A stretch of DNA of 14,045 nt from Actinomycetes bacterium (GCA_023438885.1 JAEXPS010000130.1:1-14045); one strand, 5' to 3'. Positions 1-6,239 are shown, counted from the first letter of the stretch. Numbers and translations are program-made. Notes: generated by a model not told the origin, from the letters alone.

Positions 1-62
1 TGACCCGAACGGGCCAGATCCACAGCTCGACGCCGGAACTCCGGCGGCTTGGCAGCAGGCAT
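1..62 (-). CDS. IS3-type transposase OrfA, N-terminal fragment (cut by window edge)
   Basis: Twenty codons are visible from an ATG at 62 to 60. They read MPAAKPPEFRRRAVDLARSG, with two further bases before the edge. The run PPEFRRRAVDLARSG is the typical opening of the helix-turn-helix transposase subunit (OrfA, HTH_8/transposase_8 type) of IS3-family elements, which binds the terminal repeats and, with OrfB produced by frameshifting, moves the element. A strong ribosome binding site (GGAGAGGAG) lies just upstream of the ATG, so this start is secure. Nothing can be said about whether the element is intact, because the rest lies left of the window. Confidence 0.75.
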   Translation of the reverse strand, partial: MPAAKPPEFRRRAVDLARSG

Positions 63-121
63 CCAGGACTCCTCTCCGAGGCGATCATCACCTCAGACCA
101 GGTGTCCGGAGAAGCGGGTCA
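1..121 (-). mobile_element. End of an IS3-family-like insertion sequence (partial, runs off the left edge)
   Basis: Read on the minus strand, the element seems to begin at position 121 with TGACCCGCTTCTCCGGACACC. A TGA tip followed by a GGACACC stretch is usual for actinobacterial IS3-type ends. About 60 bases further in, a ribosome binding site and a transposase OrfA start appear. The other terminal repeat and the target duplication lie outside the window, so the exact boundary is inferred. The tip falls inside an open frame for a small membrane protein, which suggests the element inserted into that gene. Confidence 0.6.
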
Positions 122-318
122 GGCTCCCTCGCCCGCGACTGGAGGGAAGCGTCAGCGGGCTCAGGCGTCAGGACGGCAGCGACCACCACGCCTGCCGCAA
201 CCAGACCTAGAGCGGCCAGGACAGTGGTCGAGATGGCCGCGAACGCCTGCCCCCGATGACGCCAGTTGACGCTCAACAGTCCCCCCCAGCATGGCTTCGC
301 TCGGCTCGCCCCTAGCAC
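88..318 (-). pseudogene. Small predicted membrane protein, apparently interrupted by the IS element
   Basis: I do not recognise this protein. The frame opens at GTG 318, with GAGGAG nine bases upstream. A TTG at 276 behind a G-run is an alternative start. A basic stretch (NWRHRGQ) is followed by one long hydrophobic segment, roughly residues 24 to 48 (ISTTVLAALGLVAAGVVVAAVL), then PEPADAS. This suggests a single-pass membrane protein with its N-terminus inside. The inferred IS tip is at 121, so the last host residues are about SRARE; the remaining codons down to the TGA at 88 come from the insertion sequence. The original C-terminus is therefore missing. Coding is supported by the ribosome binding site and the clean hydrophobic segment, not by homology. 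Confidence 0.4.
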
Positions 319-331
319 CGCGTTGCGCTCC

Positions 332-466
332 TCAATCTAGAGCGGCCGCGGTCCGCACCGGCGCGGTCTCGGTAACGACTTCCAAACGTGTCACGAGCGA
401 CGTGGCAACGGCGTCGACTCGCGTCGGGCGGGGCCCGGCACGAGCCCTGAGTTCCTCCGTCGCCAC
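332..466 (-). CDS. Small ORF (44 residues), unknown function
   Basis: I do not recognise this protein. A GTG at 466 sits six bases after GAGG, a good ribosome binding site, and opens a 44-residue frame that closes with TGA at 332. The protein is acidic and hydrophilic at first (VATEELRARAG), then has a regular hydrophobic/polar alternation (VDAVATSLVTRLEVVTE). It shows no cysteines, membrane segment or signal peptide. Only 13 bases separate its stop from the GTG of the membrane-protein ORF at 318, so the two could be co-transcribed. The frame stays open upstream to the stop at 778 but has no start there, so it may instead be the tail of a decayed gene. Confidence 0.3.
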   Translation of the reverse strand: MATEELRARAGPRPTRVDAVATSLVTRLEVVTETAPVRTAAALD

Positions 467-775
467 ACCGGCCCTCAGCGCTCCGTGACGAGCGTCCACA
501 GGCGGCGCCGGCGCGTGGGGAGGCGGCGAGCGCCGCGCCGGCCGGCGCTCCGACGGCGGCCGCCAGGGCCGGCGGGATGAGCGACCCGCGCCACGGCCTG
601 AGCGGCTCCTGGCGGTGCCATCCCCAAACCCAAGCGTCGCAGCCCGGCGCGCTAGGTACCGGCACGCAACAGCGATCGCGCCGGTGAACGACCCTGGAGC
701 GACAGCGCCGAGACACGTCTCGCGGGTGGAGTGCCCGGCGCCCCCGGTGTTGGTTCCTGGCTGGACGCTCCGGAG
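467..775. other. About 310 bp with no convincing gene
   Basis: This stretch lies between the small ORF and the stop of the SUKH gene. Several frames are open by virtue of high GC, but their translations are Arg/Pro/Ala-rich low-complexity text. None has a recognisable domain or a start with a good ribosome binding site. One minus-strand frame is continuous from the stop at 778 into the 44-residue ORF and may be a decayed reading frame. I see no tRNA, clear terminator or repeat array here. It reads as eroded accessory DNA. Confidence 0.5.
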
Positions 776-1408
776 TCAGGCGTACAGGTCCCAGTAGCGC
801 GATACGGCCGGGGCTCGCGCTTCATCGATGATCCACTCGCCCTCCTCGCCCATGCGCCACAAGCCGCGGTCGAGCGCGTCGATCCGGTACCGGATCCGAT
901 CAGCAAGGGGCACGCGCGGCGTGCGGTAGGTGTCGTGGGTGATGAAGATGCCCGTCGGAGTTCGATCGGCCGGGTTGGTGCAGTCGAGGTAGACGGGATC
1001 TTCGTCCTCGTCGAGGATCACGAAGGTTCGCCTGAAGTAGAGCTCGTCGGCCGTGCCTTCGTCCTCGTACGGACCGGCCTCGGGATCGGCTCCCACGGGC
1101 CTGATCGAGTCGGTGATGCTCCGCAGCTGCTTGGAACGGTCGAGCGCGGCGCGCAAGCCAAGGAACACGCCCGATGGCGTGAGGCTTGGCCGGCCCCAGT
1201 CGTCCTCGTACGCGGCGCGATCCCCGTCGTGCCACATCCAGATGGCCGCTGCGTCGTCGGCCATCTGGATGCCCGCCGCTGCGGTGATGCGCTCGATATC
1301 GGCTCGGGCCAGACCCGGCCGAAGGTGGTCGACGCAGGGCGCACCGAGCTCGCGGAGCCTGCGTTCCCACAGTTGCAGGAGCTCCGCGAGCTCGGTGTCG
1401 TCAGTCAA
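776..1408 (-). CDS. SUKH (SMI1/KNR4) family protein, probable immunity protein
   Basis: The 210-residue protein has the SUKH layout. There is an N-terminal helix with a Trp (LLQLWERRLRELG), then ADIERITAAAGIQMADDAAAI followed by WMWHDG at about residues 57 to 62. The FLGLRAALD segment comes at about 82 to 90, and an acidic strand FVILDEDEDPVYLDC at about 129 to 143. The tail is LADRIRYRIDALDRGLWRM. Proteins of this superfamily commonly bind and neutralise nuclease toxins of polymorphic and contact-dependent systems in the cytoplasm. I chose the TTG at 1408 because GGAG lies six bases upstream and MTDDTEL leads straight into the domain. The gene starts 12 bases after the stop of the NucA/NucB remnant on the same strand, the normal toxin-then-immunity order. 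The frame is intact, unlike its partner. The family call is firm; the immunity role is inferred from context. Confidence 0.8.
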   Translation of the reverse strand: MTDDTELAELLQLWERRLRELGAPCVDHLRPGLARADIERITAAAGIQMADDAAAIWMWHDGDRAAYEDDWGRPSLTPSGVFLGLRAALDRSKQLRSITDSIRPVGADPEAGPYEDEGTADELYFRRTFVILDEDEDPVYLDCTNPADRTPTGIFITHDTYRTPRVPLADRIRYRIDALDRGLWRMGEEGEWIIDEARAPAVSRYWDLYA

Positions 1409-1420
1409 GGCTCGCTCCGC

Positions 1421-1697
1421 CTACTTGTGGCAGATCGGGGAAGTGGCGGTCAGCGGCATGCTAGGCGGCACCGGGATGACGAGGAAGGGATCGCCGGCCT
1501 GGACGGCACAACCGCTCCGCGAACGAGCCGAGCTTGGAACCCTGCAGCTGGTTCTGGGGCCTGTCGATCGGCGGCAGGCTCGGTCGCGGCCCAGCCGCGG
1601 CGCCACCCTGCTGCGTGCTTGAGAACGGGTACTCACCGCAGTTCCGGCCCGACTGCTTGGGCATCACGGCCCGCGGCGTGGCCGCCTGTGCACAGGT
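1421..1697 (-). pseudogene. Frameshifted remnant of a NucA/NucB-type DNase toxin domain
   Basis: Two minus-strand frames together spell the C-terminal half of a NucA/NucB nuclease. The first (open from about 1697) reads NCGEYPFSSTQQGGAAAG and then PQNQLQGSKLGSFAER. Near 1515 to 1530 the similarity jumps to another frame, which continues CAVQAGDPFLVIPVPP and ends ICHK at the TAG at 1421 to 1423. The family normally carries CDEYPFAST and an ENxxQG-like motif before a GDxFxV strand. Here the Asp is Gly and the Glu is Gln, so both expected catalytic acids appear lost, besides the frameshift. A stop at 1698 to 1700 and the promoter region of the next gene replace the N-terminal carrier part. The SUKH gene follows 12 bases downstream. 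A single sequencing error could explain the frameshift but not the missing N-terminus or the changed acids. Confidence 0.7.
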
Positions 1698-1727
1698 TCA
1701 CCCGAGCGGCCCTGGCCCAGCAGGTGC

Positions 1728-1763
1728 GTGAGGTCCTAGGAGCGGGCGAGTACCGTGCAGGGG
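1728..1763 (+). promoter_or_regulatory. Candidate leaderless promoter of the aldose 1-epimerase gene
   Basis: A TACCGT hexamer at 1751 to 1756 fits the actinobacterial TANNNT -10 pattern. It ends six bases before the GTG at 1763, the spacing expected if transcription starts on the first base of the start codon. A weak -35 (GTGAGG, 1728 to 1733) lies 17 bases upstream. No well-placed ribosome binding site precedes this GTG; the nearest AGGAG is about 21 bases away. This agrees with leaderless translation. Confidence 0.5.
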
Positions 1764-2671
1764 TGCATTTCCCGAGTGGTGCCCAGTTCCAGCTGAAGCA
1801 CGGCGACCAGGAGGCGGTGATCGCCGAGGTCGGAGCCTCGCTGCGCGTCTACCGCGTCGGCGGCCGCGACGTGGTGCTCCCCTACTCCGAGAGCGCTCTC
1901 GCCCCCGCCTTCGCGGGCATGGTGCTCGCACCGTGGCCCAACCGGCTGGCCAACGGCCTCTACGAGTACGACGACGAGGTCTACCAGCTCGCCGTGTCCG
2001 AGCCGGGGCGCCAGACCGCCCTGCACGGCCTGGTCACCCACGTGCGGTTCGCGACCACCGGGGTGTCCGACGACGGCACCTCGATCCACCTCGAGCACCT
2101 GATCGTGCCCACGGCCGGCTACCCGTGGCCCGTCCGCGTCGAGGTGACCTACGCGCTGACCGAGACCGGCCTGCGCTCCACGATCACCGCCACCAACGAG
2201 GGCACCACCACCGCGCCGTACGGCACCGGTGTGCACCCCTGGCTGGCCACCGGCGGCGCCGCCGTCGACGACTGCACGCTGCGCGTCGACGCGAACCGCC
2301 ACGTGACGGTCGACAACCGGCTGCTGCCCACCGGCACCGAGCCGGTGGCCAACGGCTGGGACCTGCGTGAGCCGCACGCGCTCGCCGGCCGCGCGTACGA
2401 CGACGCCTGGGTGGACCTGGTGCGCGACGGCGGGGGCCTGTCGTGGCTGCTGCTCGGCTGGCCGGACGGCCGCACGGTGGCGATGTGGGCCGACGGCGCC
2501 GCGAAGGCATGGCAGGTGTGCACGGGCGACGACGTCGCGTCGATCAAGCGGGCCGCGGTGGCGGCCGAGCCGATGACCTGCGTCGCGGACGCCTTCCGCA
2601 CCGGCGACGACCTGGTGCACCTCGCCCCGGGTGCCAGCCACAGCCTGACCTGGGGCCTCACGCTGCGCTGA
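1763..2671 (+). CDS. Aldose 1-epimerase (mutarotase) family protein
   Basis: This 302-residue protein belongs to the GalM-like family, which interconverts the alpha and beta anomers of aldoses in the cytoplasm. The landmarks are in order: PWPNRLANGLYEYDDEVYQL (about 57 to 76), HGLVTHVRF with His88, GVHPWL with the proposed acid His158, YDDAWVDL (about 212 to 219), and AEPMTC with the likely base Glu269. The C-terminal strand is LAPGASHSLTWGL. The length is normal. The frame is open far upstream, but domain similarity begins right after the GTG at 1763, which also fits the leaderless promoter. The gene stands alone and converges on the M15 peptidase gene. True galactose mutarotase activity is uncertain, since many actinobacterial relatives act on other sugars, so no gene symbol is given. 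Confidence 0.88.
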   Translation: MHFPSGAQFQLKHGDQEAVIAEVGASLRVYRVGGRDVVLPYSESALAPAFAGMVLAPWPNRLANGLYEYDDEVYQLAVSEPGRQTALHGLVTHVRFATTGVSDDGTSIHLEHLIVPTAGYPWPVRVEVTYALTETGLRSTITATNEGTTTAPYGTGVHPWLATGGAAVDDCTLRVDANRHVTVDNRLLPTGTEPVANGWDLREPHALAGRAYDDAWVDLVRDGGGLSWLLLGWPDGRTVAMWADGAAKAWQVCTGDDVASIKRAAVAAEPMTCVADAFRTGDDLVHLAPGASHSLTWGLTLR

Positions 2672-2673
2672 GG

Positions 2674-2694
2674 GACGGGCGGTCAGCGCCCGTC
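2674..2694. terminator. Hairpin shared by two convergent genes
   Basis: GACGGGCG (2674 to 2681) pairs with CGCCCGTC (2687 to 2694) around a five-base loop, giving a perfect 8-bp GC-rich stem in the 21-bp gap between the epimerase and M15 peptidase genes. The right arm overlaps the first bases of the peptidase stop codon. There is no T-run on either side, which is common for actinobacterial terminators. It could stop transcription in both directions. Confidence 0.6.
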
Positions 2695-3496
2695 AGTCGT
2701 CGTAGTACTCGCCGTCCTGCTGGACGCCGGAGAGGAACTCCCAGTGCCACGGCTCGTGCGGGCCGCTGCCGCCGGAGCGGGCCCACGCCGGGTTGTAGAA
2801 GCCGTAGACCGGCCCGTTCTCCTCCAGCCAGGTCCAGCGGGCGCCCTTGGTCACGCTGGAGCAGAAGTCGACCGCCAGGCCCCAGCCGTGGTTGGACTTG
2901 CCGGGCGTGGCCGCCAGGCCGCCCCGGGACGCCTTGACCGAGTACTGCTGGGCCAAGGTGCGGTAGCCGGAGGAGATGCACAGGTCCGCGCCGAACCGCG
3001 AGACGTAGGCCTCGTTGAGCTGCGCGAGGGCGACGGCGGCGTCGGCGCGCATCTGGGTGTGGCCGTCGAACAGCGTGCACAGGCTCTCGGCGGGGACCTT
3101 GCCGTTCTGGTCGGCCGGGATGCGCTCGCCGGAGCAGCCGGGGAGCACCGTGCGCTCGGCCGTGCGCGACACGCGCTCGACGTCCTCGAGGGTGAAGGTC
3201 GTCCGCTCGGCGGTGCCCGACGCGGAGATCAGCGACGCCGGGGGAAGCTGCGCCGGCGGTGTGGCGGTCAGCGCGTCGAGCGTCGAGGGAAGGGCGACGT
3301 GGGTGGCGAAGACCGTCGGCACCCCGGAGTCGGCCAGGGCCGCCTGAGAGACCGGAATGACCACCGTGACGCCGATGAGCGCCGCGAGGACACCGAGCCG
3401 ACCGGTGGCACGGGTCAACCGGGTGCGGCGCCGCGGTGCGGCGTGGGCCTCGGGGAGGCGCGTCTCGTTACGCGCGGCCACCACACCTCCGTCCAC
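2693..3496 (-). CDS. M15-family D-alanyl-D-alanine carboxypeptidase (VanY-like), exported
   Basis: The 267-residue protein has a basic N-terminus (RRRTRLTRATGR) and then a hydrophobic segment at about 33 to 55 (LGVLAALIGVTVVIPVSQAALA), either a signal peptide or a membrane anchor. The C-terminal peptidase domain has SGYRT (176 to 180), the zinc motif SNHGWGLAVDF (201 to 211; His203, Asp210) and HEPWHWEF (247 to 254; catalytic Glu248, zinc His251). Enzymes of this type trim the terminal D-Ala of peptidoglycan peptides outside the membrane. The region between anchor and domain (about 56 to 115) is not recognised. The GTG at 3496 has only a weak ribosome binding site; a GTG about five codons later follows GGAGG closely, so the true start may be a few residues shorter. 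A good promoter lies upstream at 3564 to 3592. Confidence 0.87.
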   Translation of the reverse strand: MDGGVVAARNETRLPEAHAAPRRRTRLTRATGRLGVLAALIGVTVVIPVSQAALADSGVPTVFATHVALPSTLDALTATPPAQLPPASLISASGTAERTTFTLEDVERVSRTAERTVLPGCSGERIPADQNGKVPAESLCTLFDGHTQMRADAAVALAQLNEAYVSRFGADLCISSGYRTLAQQYSVKASRGGLAATPGKSNHGWGLAVDFCSSVTKGARWTWLEENGPVYGFYNPAWARSGGSGPHEPWHWEFLSGVQQDGEYYDD

Positions 3497-3563
3497 CGCC
3501 GGGAAACTGCCAACGTGAGGTCCGGGGCCCCCTCAAACGTCTTCCCGGCCTACTGATCACGGA

Positions 3564-3592
3564 ACCATAACGACCTCGGCCGCACTCTCCAA
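3564..3592 (-). promoter_or_regulatory. Sigma-A-type promoter for the M15 peptidase gene
   Basis: On the minus strand, TTGGAG (3592 to 3587) and TATGGT (3569 to 3564) are separated by exactly 17 bases, matching a housekeeping promoter at four of six bases in the -10 (TATAAT) and similarly in the -35. Transcription would start near 3557 and leave a leader of about 60 bases before the GTG at 3496. Confidence 0.55.
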
Positions 3593-3600
3593 CCCCCCGT

Positions 3601-3614
3601 TGGACGAACGTCCA
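3601..3614. promoter_or_regulatory. Inverted repeat upstream of the M15 peptidase promoter, possible operator
   Basis: TGGACG (3601 to 3606), AA, and CGTCCA (3609 to 3614) form a perfect 6-bp dyad with a two-base centre. It lies eight bases upstream of the inferred -35 element, centred near -50, a place where activators commonly bind. The binding factor is unknown, and a six-base arm can occur by chance in GC-rich DNA. Confidence 0.35.
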
Positions 3615-3716
3615 GCCGATCGGGTGTCCACGAGCGCGACACGCCGGACCGACACGCGCAGAACATGGGACCAACGTCACAGATTCGAGCGCCGGGTGAT
3701 CGGACGCCTCTCGAGG

Positions 3717-4772
3717 TCAGCCACGCCCGTCCGGCAGCTGGCCCCGCTGCATCGCGTCGCGCACTTCGCCGACGAGCTCCTCGAGGATGTCCTCGAGGAA
3801 CACGACCCCCACCGGAGCGCCTCCCTCGTCCACGCGGGCCAGGTGGGCTCCGGTGCGTTGCATCGCCGCCAGGGCCTCCTCGACCTCGTCGTCCGGGCCG
3901 ACGACCGCGAGCCGGCGCACCCGCCACGGCGCCACCGGCTCGTGGCGCGACGCCCCGTCGGCGTAGAGCACGTCCTTGAGGTGCAGGTACCCGACGAGCG
4001 TCCCGGCGGCGTCCCGCACGGGGAAGCGGCTGAAGCCGGTGCGTGTCACCGCCCGTTCGACGTCGTCCGGCGTGGTCCCGGGCTCGACCGTCACCAGCCG
4101 CGCCAGCGGCACCATGACGTCGGCGGCAGTGCGGTCGGAGAACTCGAGCGCACCCGAGAGCAGGCCTTGCTCGTCGGAGATCAGGCCCTCGGCGGCGGAG
4201 CGTTCGACGATGGACTGGACCTCCTCCGCCGTGAACGACGAGGCCACCTCGTCGCGCGGCTCGATGCCGAAGAGGCGCACCACGTGGTTGGCCAGCCAGT
4301 TGAGGCCGGTGATGACCGGCCGCACCATGCGGCCCAGCCACACCAGCGGCGGCCCGAACAGGAGCACCGCGCGCTCGGGACCGGACACGGCGAGGTTCTT
4401 GGGCACCATCTCGCCGAGCACCACGTGCAGGTACACGACGAGCAGCAGGGCGACGACGAACGCGATCGGGTGGGTCAGCGACGGGCTGACGCCCAGGGCC
4501 TCCAGCGGCGCCTCGATCAGATGGGCGATCGCCGGCTCGGCAACCAGGCCGAGGCTCGTCGAGCACACCGTGATCCCCAGCTGCGCGCACGCGAGCATCA
4601 GCGAGACGTGCTCCATCGCCCAGAGCACCGTGCGCGCCCGCCGGTCGCCGCCCGCCGCCAGCGGCTCGATCGAGCTGCGCCGGGCGGAGATGACGGCGAA
4701 CTCCGCACCGACGAAGAACGCGTTGCCGGCGAGGAACAGCACGGCCAGCAATGCTGCGAGAGTCGGGCTCAC
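3717..4772 (-). CDS. DUF21/CBS-domain membrane protein (CNNM/CorC family), short form
   Basis: The 351-residue protein begins with a DUF21 (CNNM) transmembrane domain, about residues 1 to 185. It contains FVGAEFAVISARRS, AQLGITVCSTSLG and the conserved GEMVPKNLA (120 to 128), with hydrophobic segments near 4 to 24, 58 to 76 and 103 to 120. A CBS pair follows, from about 212 (AADVMVPLARLVTV) to about 338 (GVVFLEDILEELVGE). The family is linked to Mg2+/Co2+ export and ion homeostasis, with CBS domains binding ATP-Mg; the old name hemolysin is misleading. The C-terminal CorC_HlyC domain is absent: the protein ends about 15 residues after the CBS pair. Its GTG start overlaps the stop of the upstream paralogue by four bases (GTGA), so the two are translationally coupled and may work as a heteromer. 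Confidence 0.9.
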   Translation of the reverse strand: MSPTLAALLAVLFLAGNAFFVGAEFAVISARRSSIEPLAAGGDRRARTVLWAMEHVSLMLACAQLGITVCSTSLGLVAEPAIAHLIEAPLEALGVSPSLTHPIAFVVALLLVVYLHVVLGEMVPKNLAVSGPERAVLLFGPPLVWLGRMVRPVITGLNWLANHVVRLFGIEPRDEVASSFTAEEVQSIVERSAAEGLISDEQGLLSGALEFSDRTAADVMVPLARLVTVEPGTTPDDVERAVTRTGFSRFPVRDAAGTLVGYLHLKDVLYADGASRHEPVAPWRVRRLAVVGPDDEVEEALAAMQRTGAHLARVDEGGAPVGVVFLEDILEELVGEVRDAMQRGQLPDGRG

Positions 4773-6070
4773 CGCGCGCCCTCCCGCCGGCTGACCCGCA
4801 GCACCTCGACCCGGCGGCCGGCCATGCGCTCGACCTCGAGCCGCGCGTCGTCGACCTCGACCACGTCACCGACGCGCGGGATGCGGCCCAGGCGCGCCAT
4901 GACGAGGCCGCCGAGCGTCTCGTACGGACCGTCGTCGGGCACCGTCAGGCCGGTGACCTCCTCCAGCTCGTCGGGCCGCACCACGCCGGGAAAGCCCCAG
5001 GAGCCGTCGGCACGGCGCGCCGCGGAGCTGCGGGCCCGGTCGTGCTCGTCGGCCACCTCGCCGACGAGCTCCTCGACCACGTCCTCGAGCGTGACCACTC
5101 CGGATGTGCCGCCGTACTCGTCCACCACCACGGCCATCTGCGGGCCGCGGCCACGCAGCTCGACGAGGAGCGGCGGCAGGTGCACGGTCTCCGGCACCCG
5201 TGGCACGTCCACCATCAGCGCGGCGGCGGGCACCTCCTCTCGCCGCTCGTGGGGCACCCCGACGGCGCGGCGCAGCAGCACCACGCCGACGATGTCGTCG
5301 GCGGACTCACCGATCACGGGGAACCGCGAGTGGCCGGTGGCCCGGGCGAGGCGCAGCACGCCGGCCGCCGTCTCGTCGCGGCGCACGGTGACCAGGCGCA
5401 ACCGGTCGGTCATCACGTCGACGGCGGTCAGCTCGGAGAAGTCCAGGGAGTTCGTCAGCAAGGTGGCCGTGGACTCGTCGAGCGTGCCCTGCTCGGCGGA
5501 CCGGCGCACCAGCGCCGCCAGCTCGGAGGCGGAGCGCGACCCGGACAGCTCCTCGCGCGGCTCCACCCCCACGCGGCGCAGCAGCCAGTTGGCGCTGCCG
5601 TTGAACATCGCGATCAGCGGCCGCAACAGCGTGGTGAACCCCAGCTGGAACGGGCTGATCACCCGCGCCGTGGCCAGCGGAGCGGCCAGCGCGAAGTTCT
5701 TCGGCACCAGCTCGCCGATCAGCATGGAGAAGCCGTTGACCAGCAGCAGCGCGCCGGCCACCGAGATCGCGGTGGCCACCCCGGCCGGCACCGGGCCGTC
5801 CAGCCACCCCTCCAGCAACCGCCCGACGGCCGGCTGCGTGGTGTAGCCGAGGAGCACCGTGGTGGCGGTGATGCCCACCTGGGCGCCCGACAGCTGCGTC
5901 GAGAGGGTCCGCAGGGCGCGGCGCACGCGGCGGCCTGCGCGGTCGTCGGCCGCCTGTGCCTCCACGGCGCCGGGGTCGAGCGCCACCAGCGAGAACTCGC
6001 CGGCGACGAACACGGCGGTACCCAGCGTCAGCACGACGCCGAGTGCGACGAGCAGCCATTCGGTCAGCAC
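4769..6070 (-). CDS. DUF21/CBS/CorC_HlyC membrane protein (CNNM/CorC family), full-length form
   Basis: The 433-residue protein has the full family layout. A DUF21 membrane domain (about 1 to 195) carries FVAGEFSLVALDP, AQVGITATTVLLG and GELVPKNFA (119 to 127). A CBS pair (about 208 to 338) runs from VDVMTDRLRLVTV to GGTSGVVTLEDVVEELVGE, with VVVDEYGG before it. The CorC_HlyC domain (about 350 to 428) contains ELEEVTGL, PYETLGGLVMARLGRIPRVGD and VLRVSR. It is probably a divalent-cation transport protein of the plasma membrane. It is the first gene of a two-gene operon with the shorter paralogue, which it overlaps by four bases. The GTG start at 6070 has only a weak upstream ribosome binding site, but it gives the expected N-terminus directly before the first hydrophobic segment (LTEWLLVALGVVLTLG). 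It is transcribed divergently from the response regulator gene. Confidence 0.92.
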   Translation of the reverse strand: MLTEWLLVALGVVLTLGTAVFVAGEFSLVALDPGAVEAQAADDRAGRRVRRALRTLSTQLSGAQVGITATTVLLGYTTQPAVGRLLEGWLDGPVPAGVATAISVAGALLLVNGFSMLIGELVPKNFALAAPLATARVISPFQLGFTTLLRPLIAMFNGSANWLLRRVGVEPREELSGSRSASELAALVRRSAEQGTLDESTATLLTNSLDFSELTAVDVMTDRLRLVTVRRDETAAGVLRLARATGHSRFPVIGESADDIVGVVLLRRAVGVPHERREEVPAAALMVDVPRVPETVHLPPLLVELRGRGPQMAVVVDEYGGTSGVVTLEDVVEELVGEVADEHDRARSSAARRADGSWGFPGVVRPDELEEVTGLTVPDDGPYETLGGLVMARLGRIPRVGDVVEVDDARLEVERMAGRRVEVLRVSRREGAR

Positions 6071-6108
6071 GGGTCACCGCACGGTGAGGATCGGCGGAAG
6101 GAAAGTCT

Positions 6109-6146
6109 GCCGGCACCGGTCCGTCCGCCCCAGAAGGGGTGCCGGC
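6109..6146. repeat. Inverted repeat in the divergent intergenic region
   Basis: GCCGGCACC (6109 to 6117) and GGTGCCGGC (6138 to 6146) are perfect 9-bp inverted arms around 20 bases, in the 169-bp gap between the divergent CBS-protein and response regulator genes. A second small dyad follows: CGGCT, AGAAG, AGCCG at 6146 to 6160. They could be operators or hairpins in the 5' leader of the CBS operon. I found no clear promoter hexamers for either direction in this gap. Confidence 0.45.
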
Positions 6147-6239
6147 GGCTAGAAGAGCCGCTCATGGTGCGGCCCATCATACGAAACGGGCTCCGCACGT
6201 TGCCCCGCCGCCCGGAGCACTCTGTGCCACGCTGGCGCC

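Noticed and set aside
207..347. Direct repeat CTAGAGCGGCC at 207 to 217 and 337 to 347
   Set aside because: Only 11 bases, two copies, no similarity in the flanks; too short to claim a recombination or attachment site.
336..349. TCTAGAGCGGCCGC, adjoining XbaI and NotI sites, resembling a cloning-vector polylinker
   Set aside because: No other vector sequence flanks it, and the surrounding frame and composition continue naturally; chance is the simpler explanation in GC-rich DNA.
731..1762. Long plus-strand open frame running upstream into the epimerase gene
   Set aside because: Its translation before 1763 is opposite to the SUKH gene and the nuclease remnant and shows no domain; it is open only because of high GC.
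3600..5846. Long plus-strand open frame opposite the two CBS protein genes
   Set aside because: Arg/His/Ser-rich shadow translation; the minus strand encodes two clear membrane proteins.
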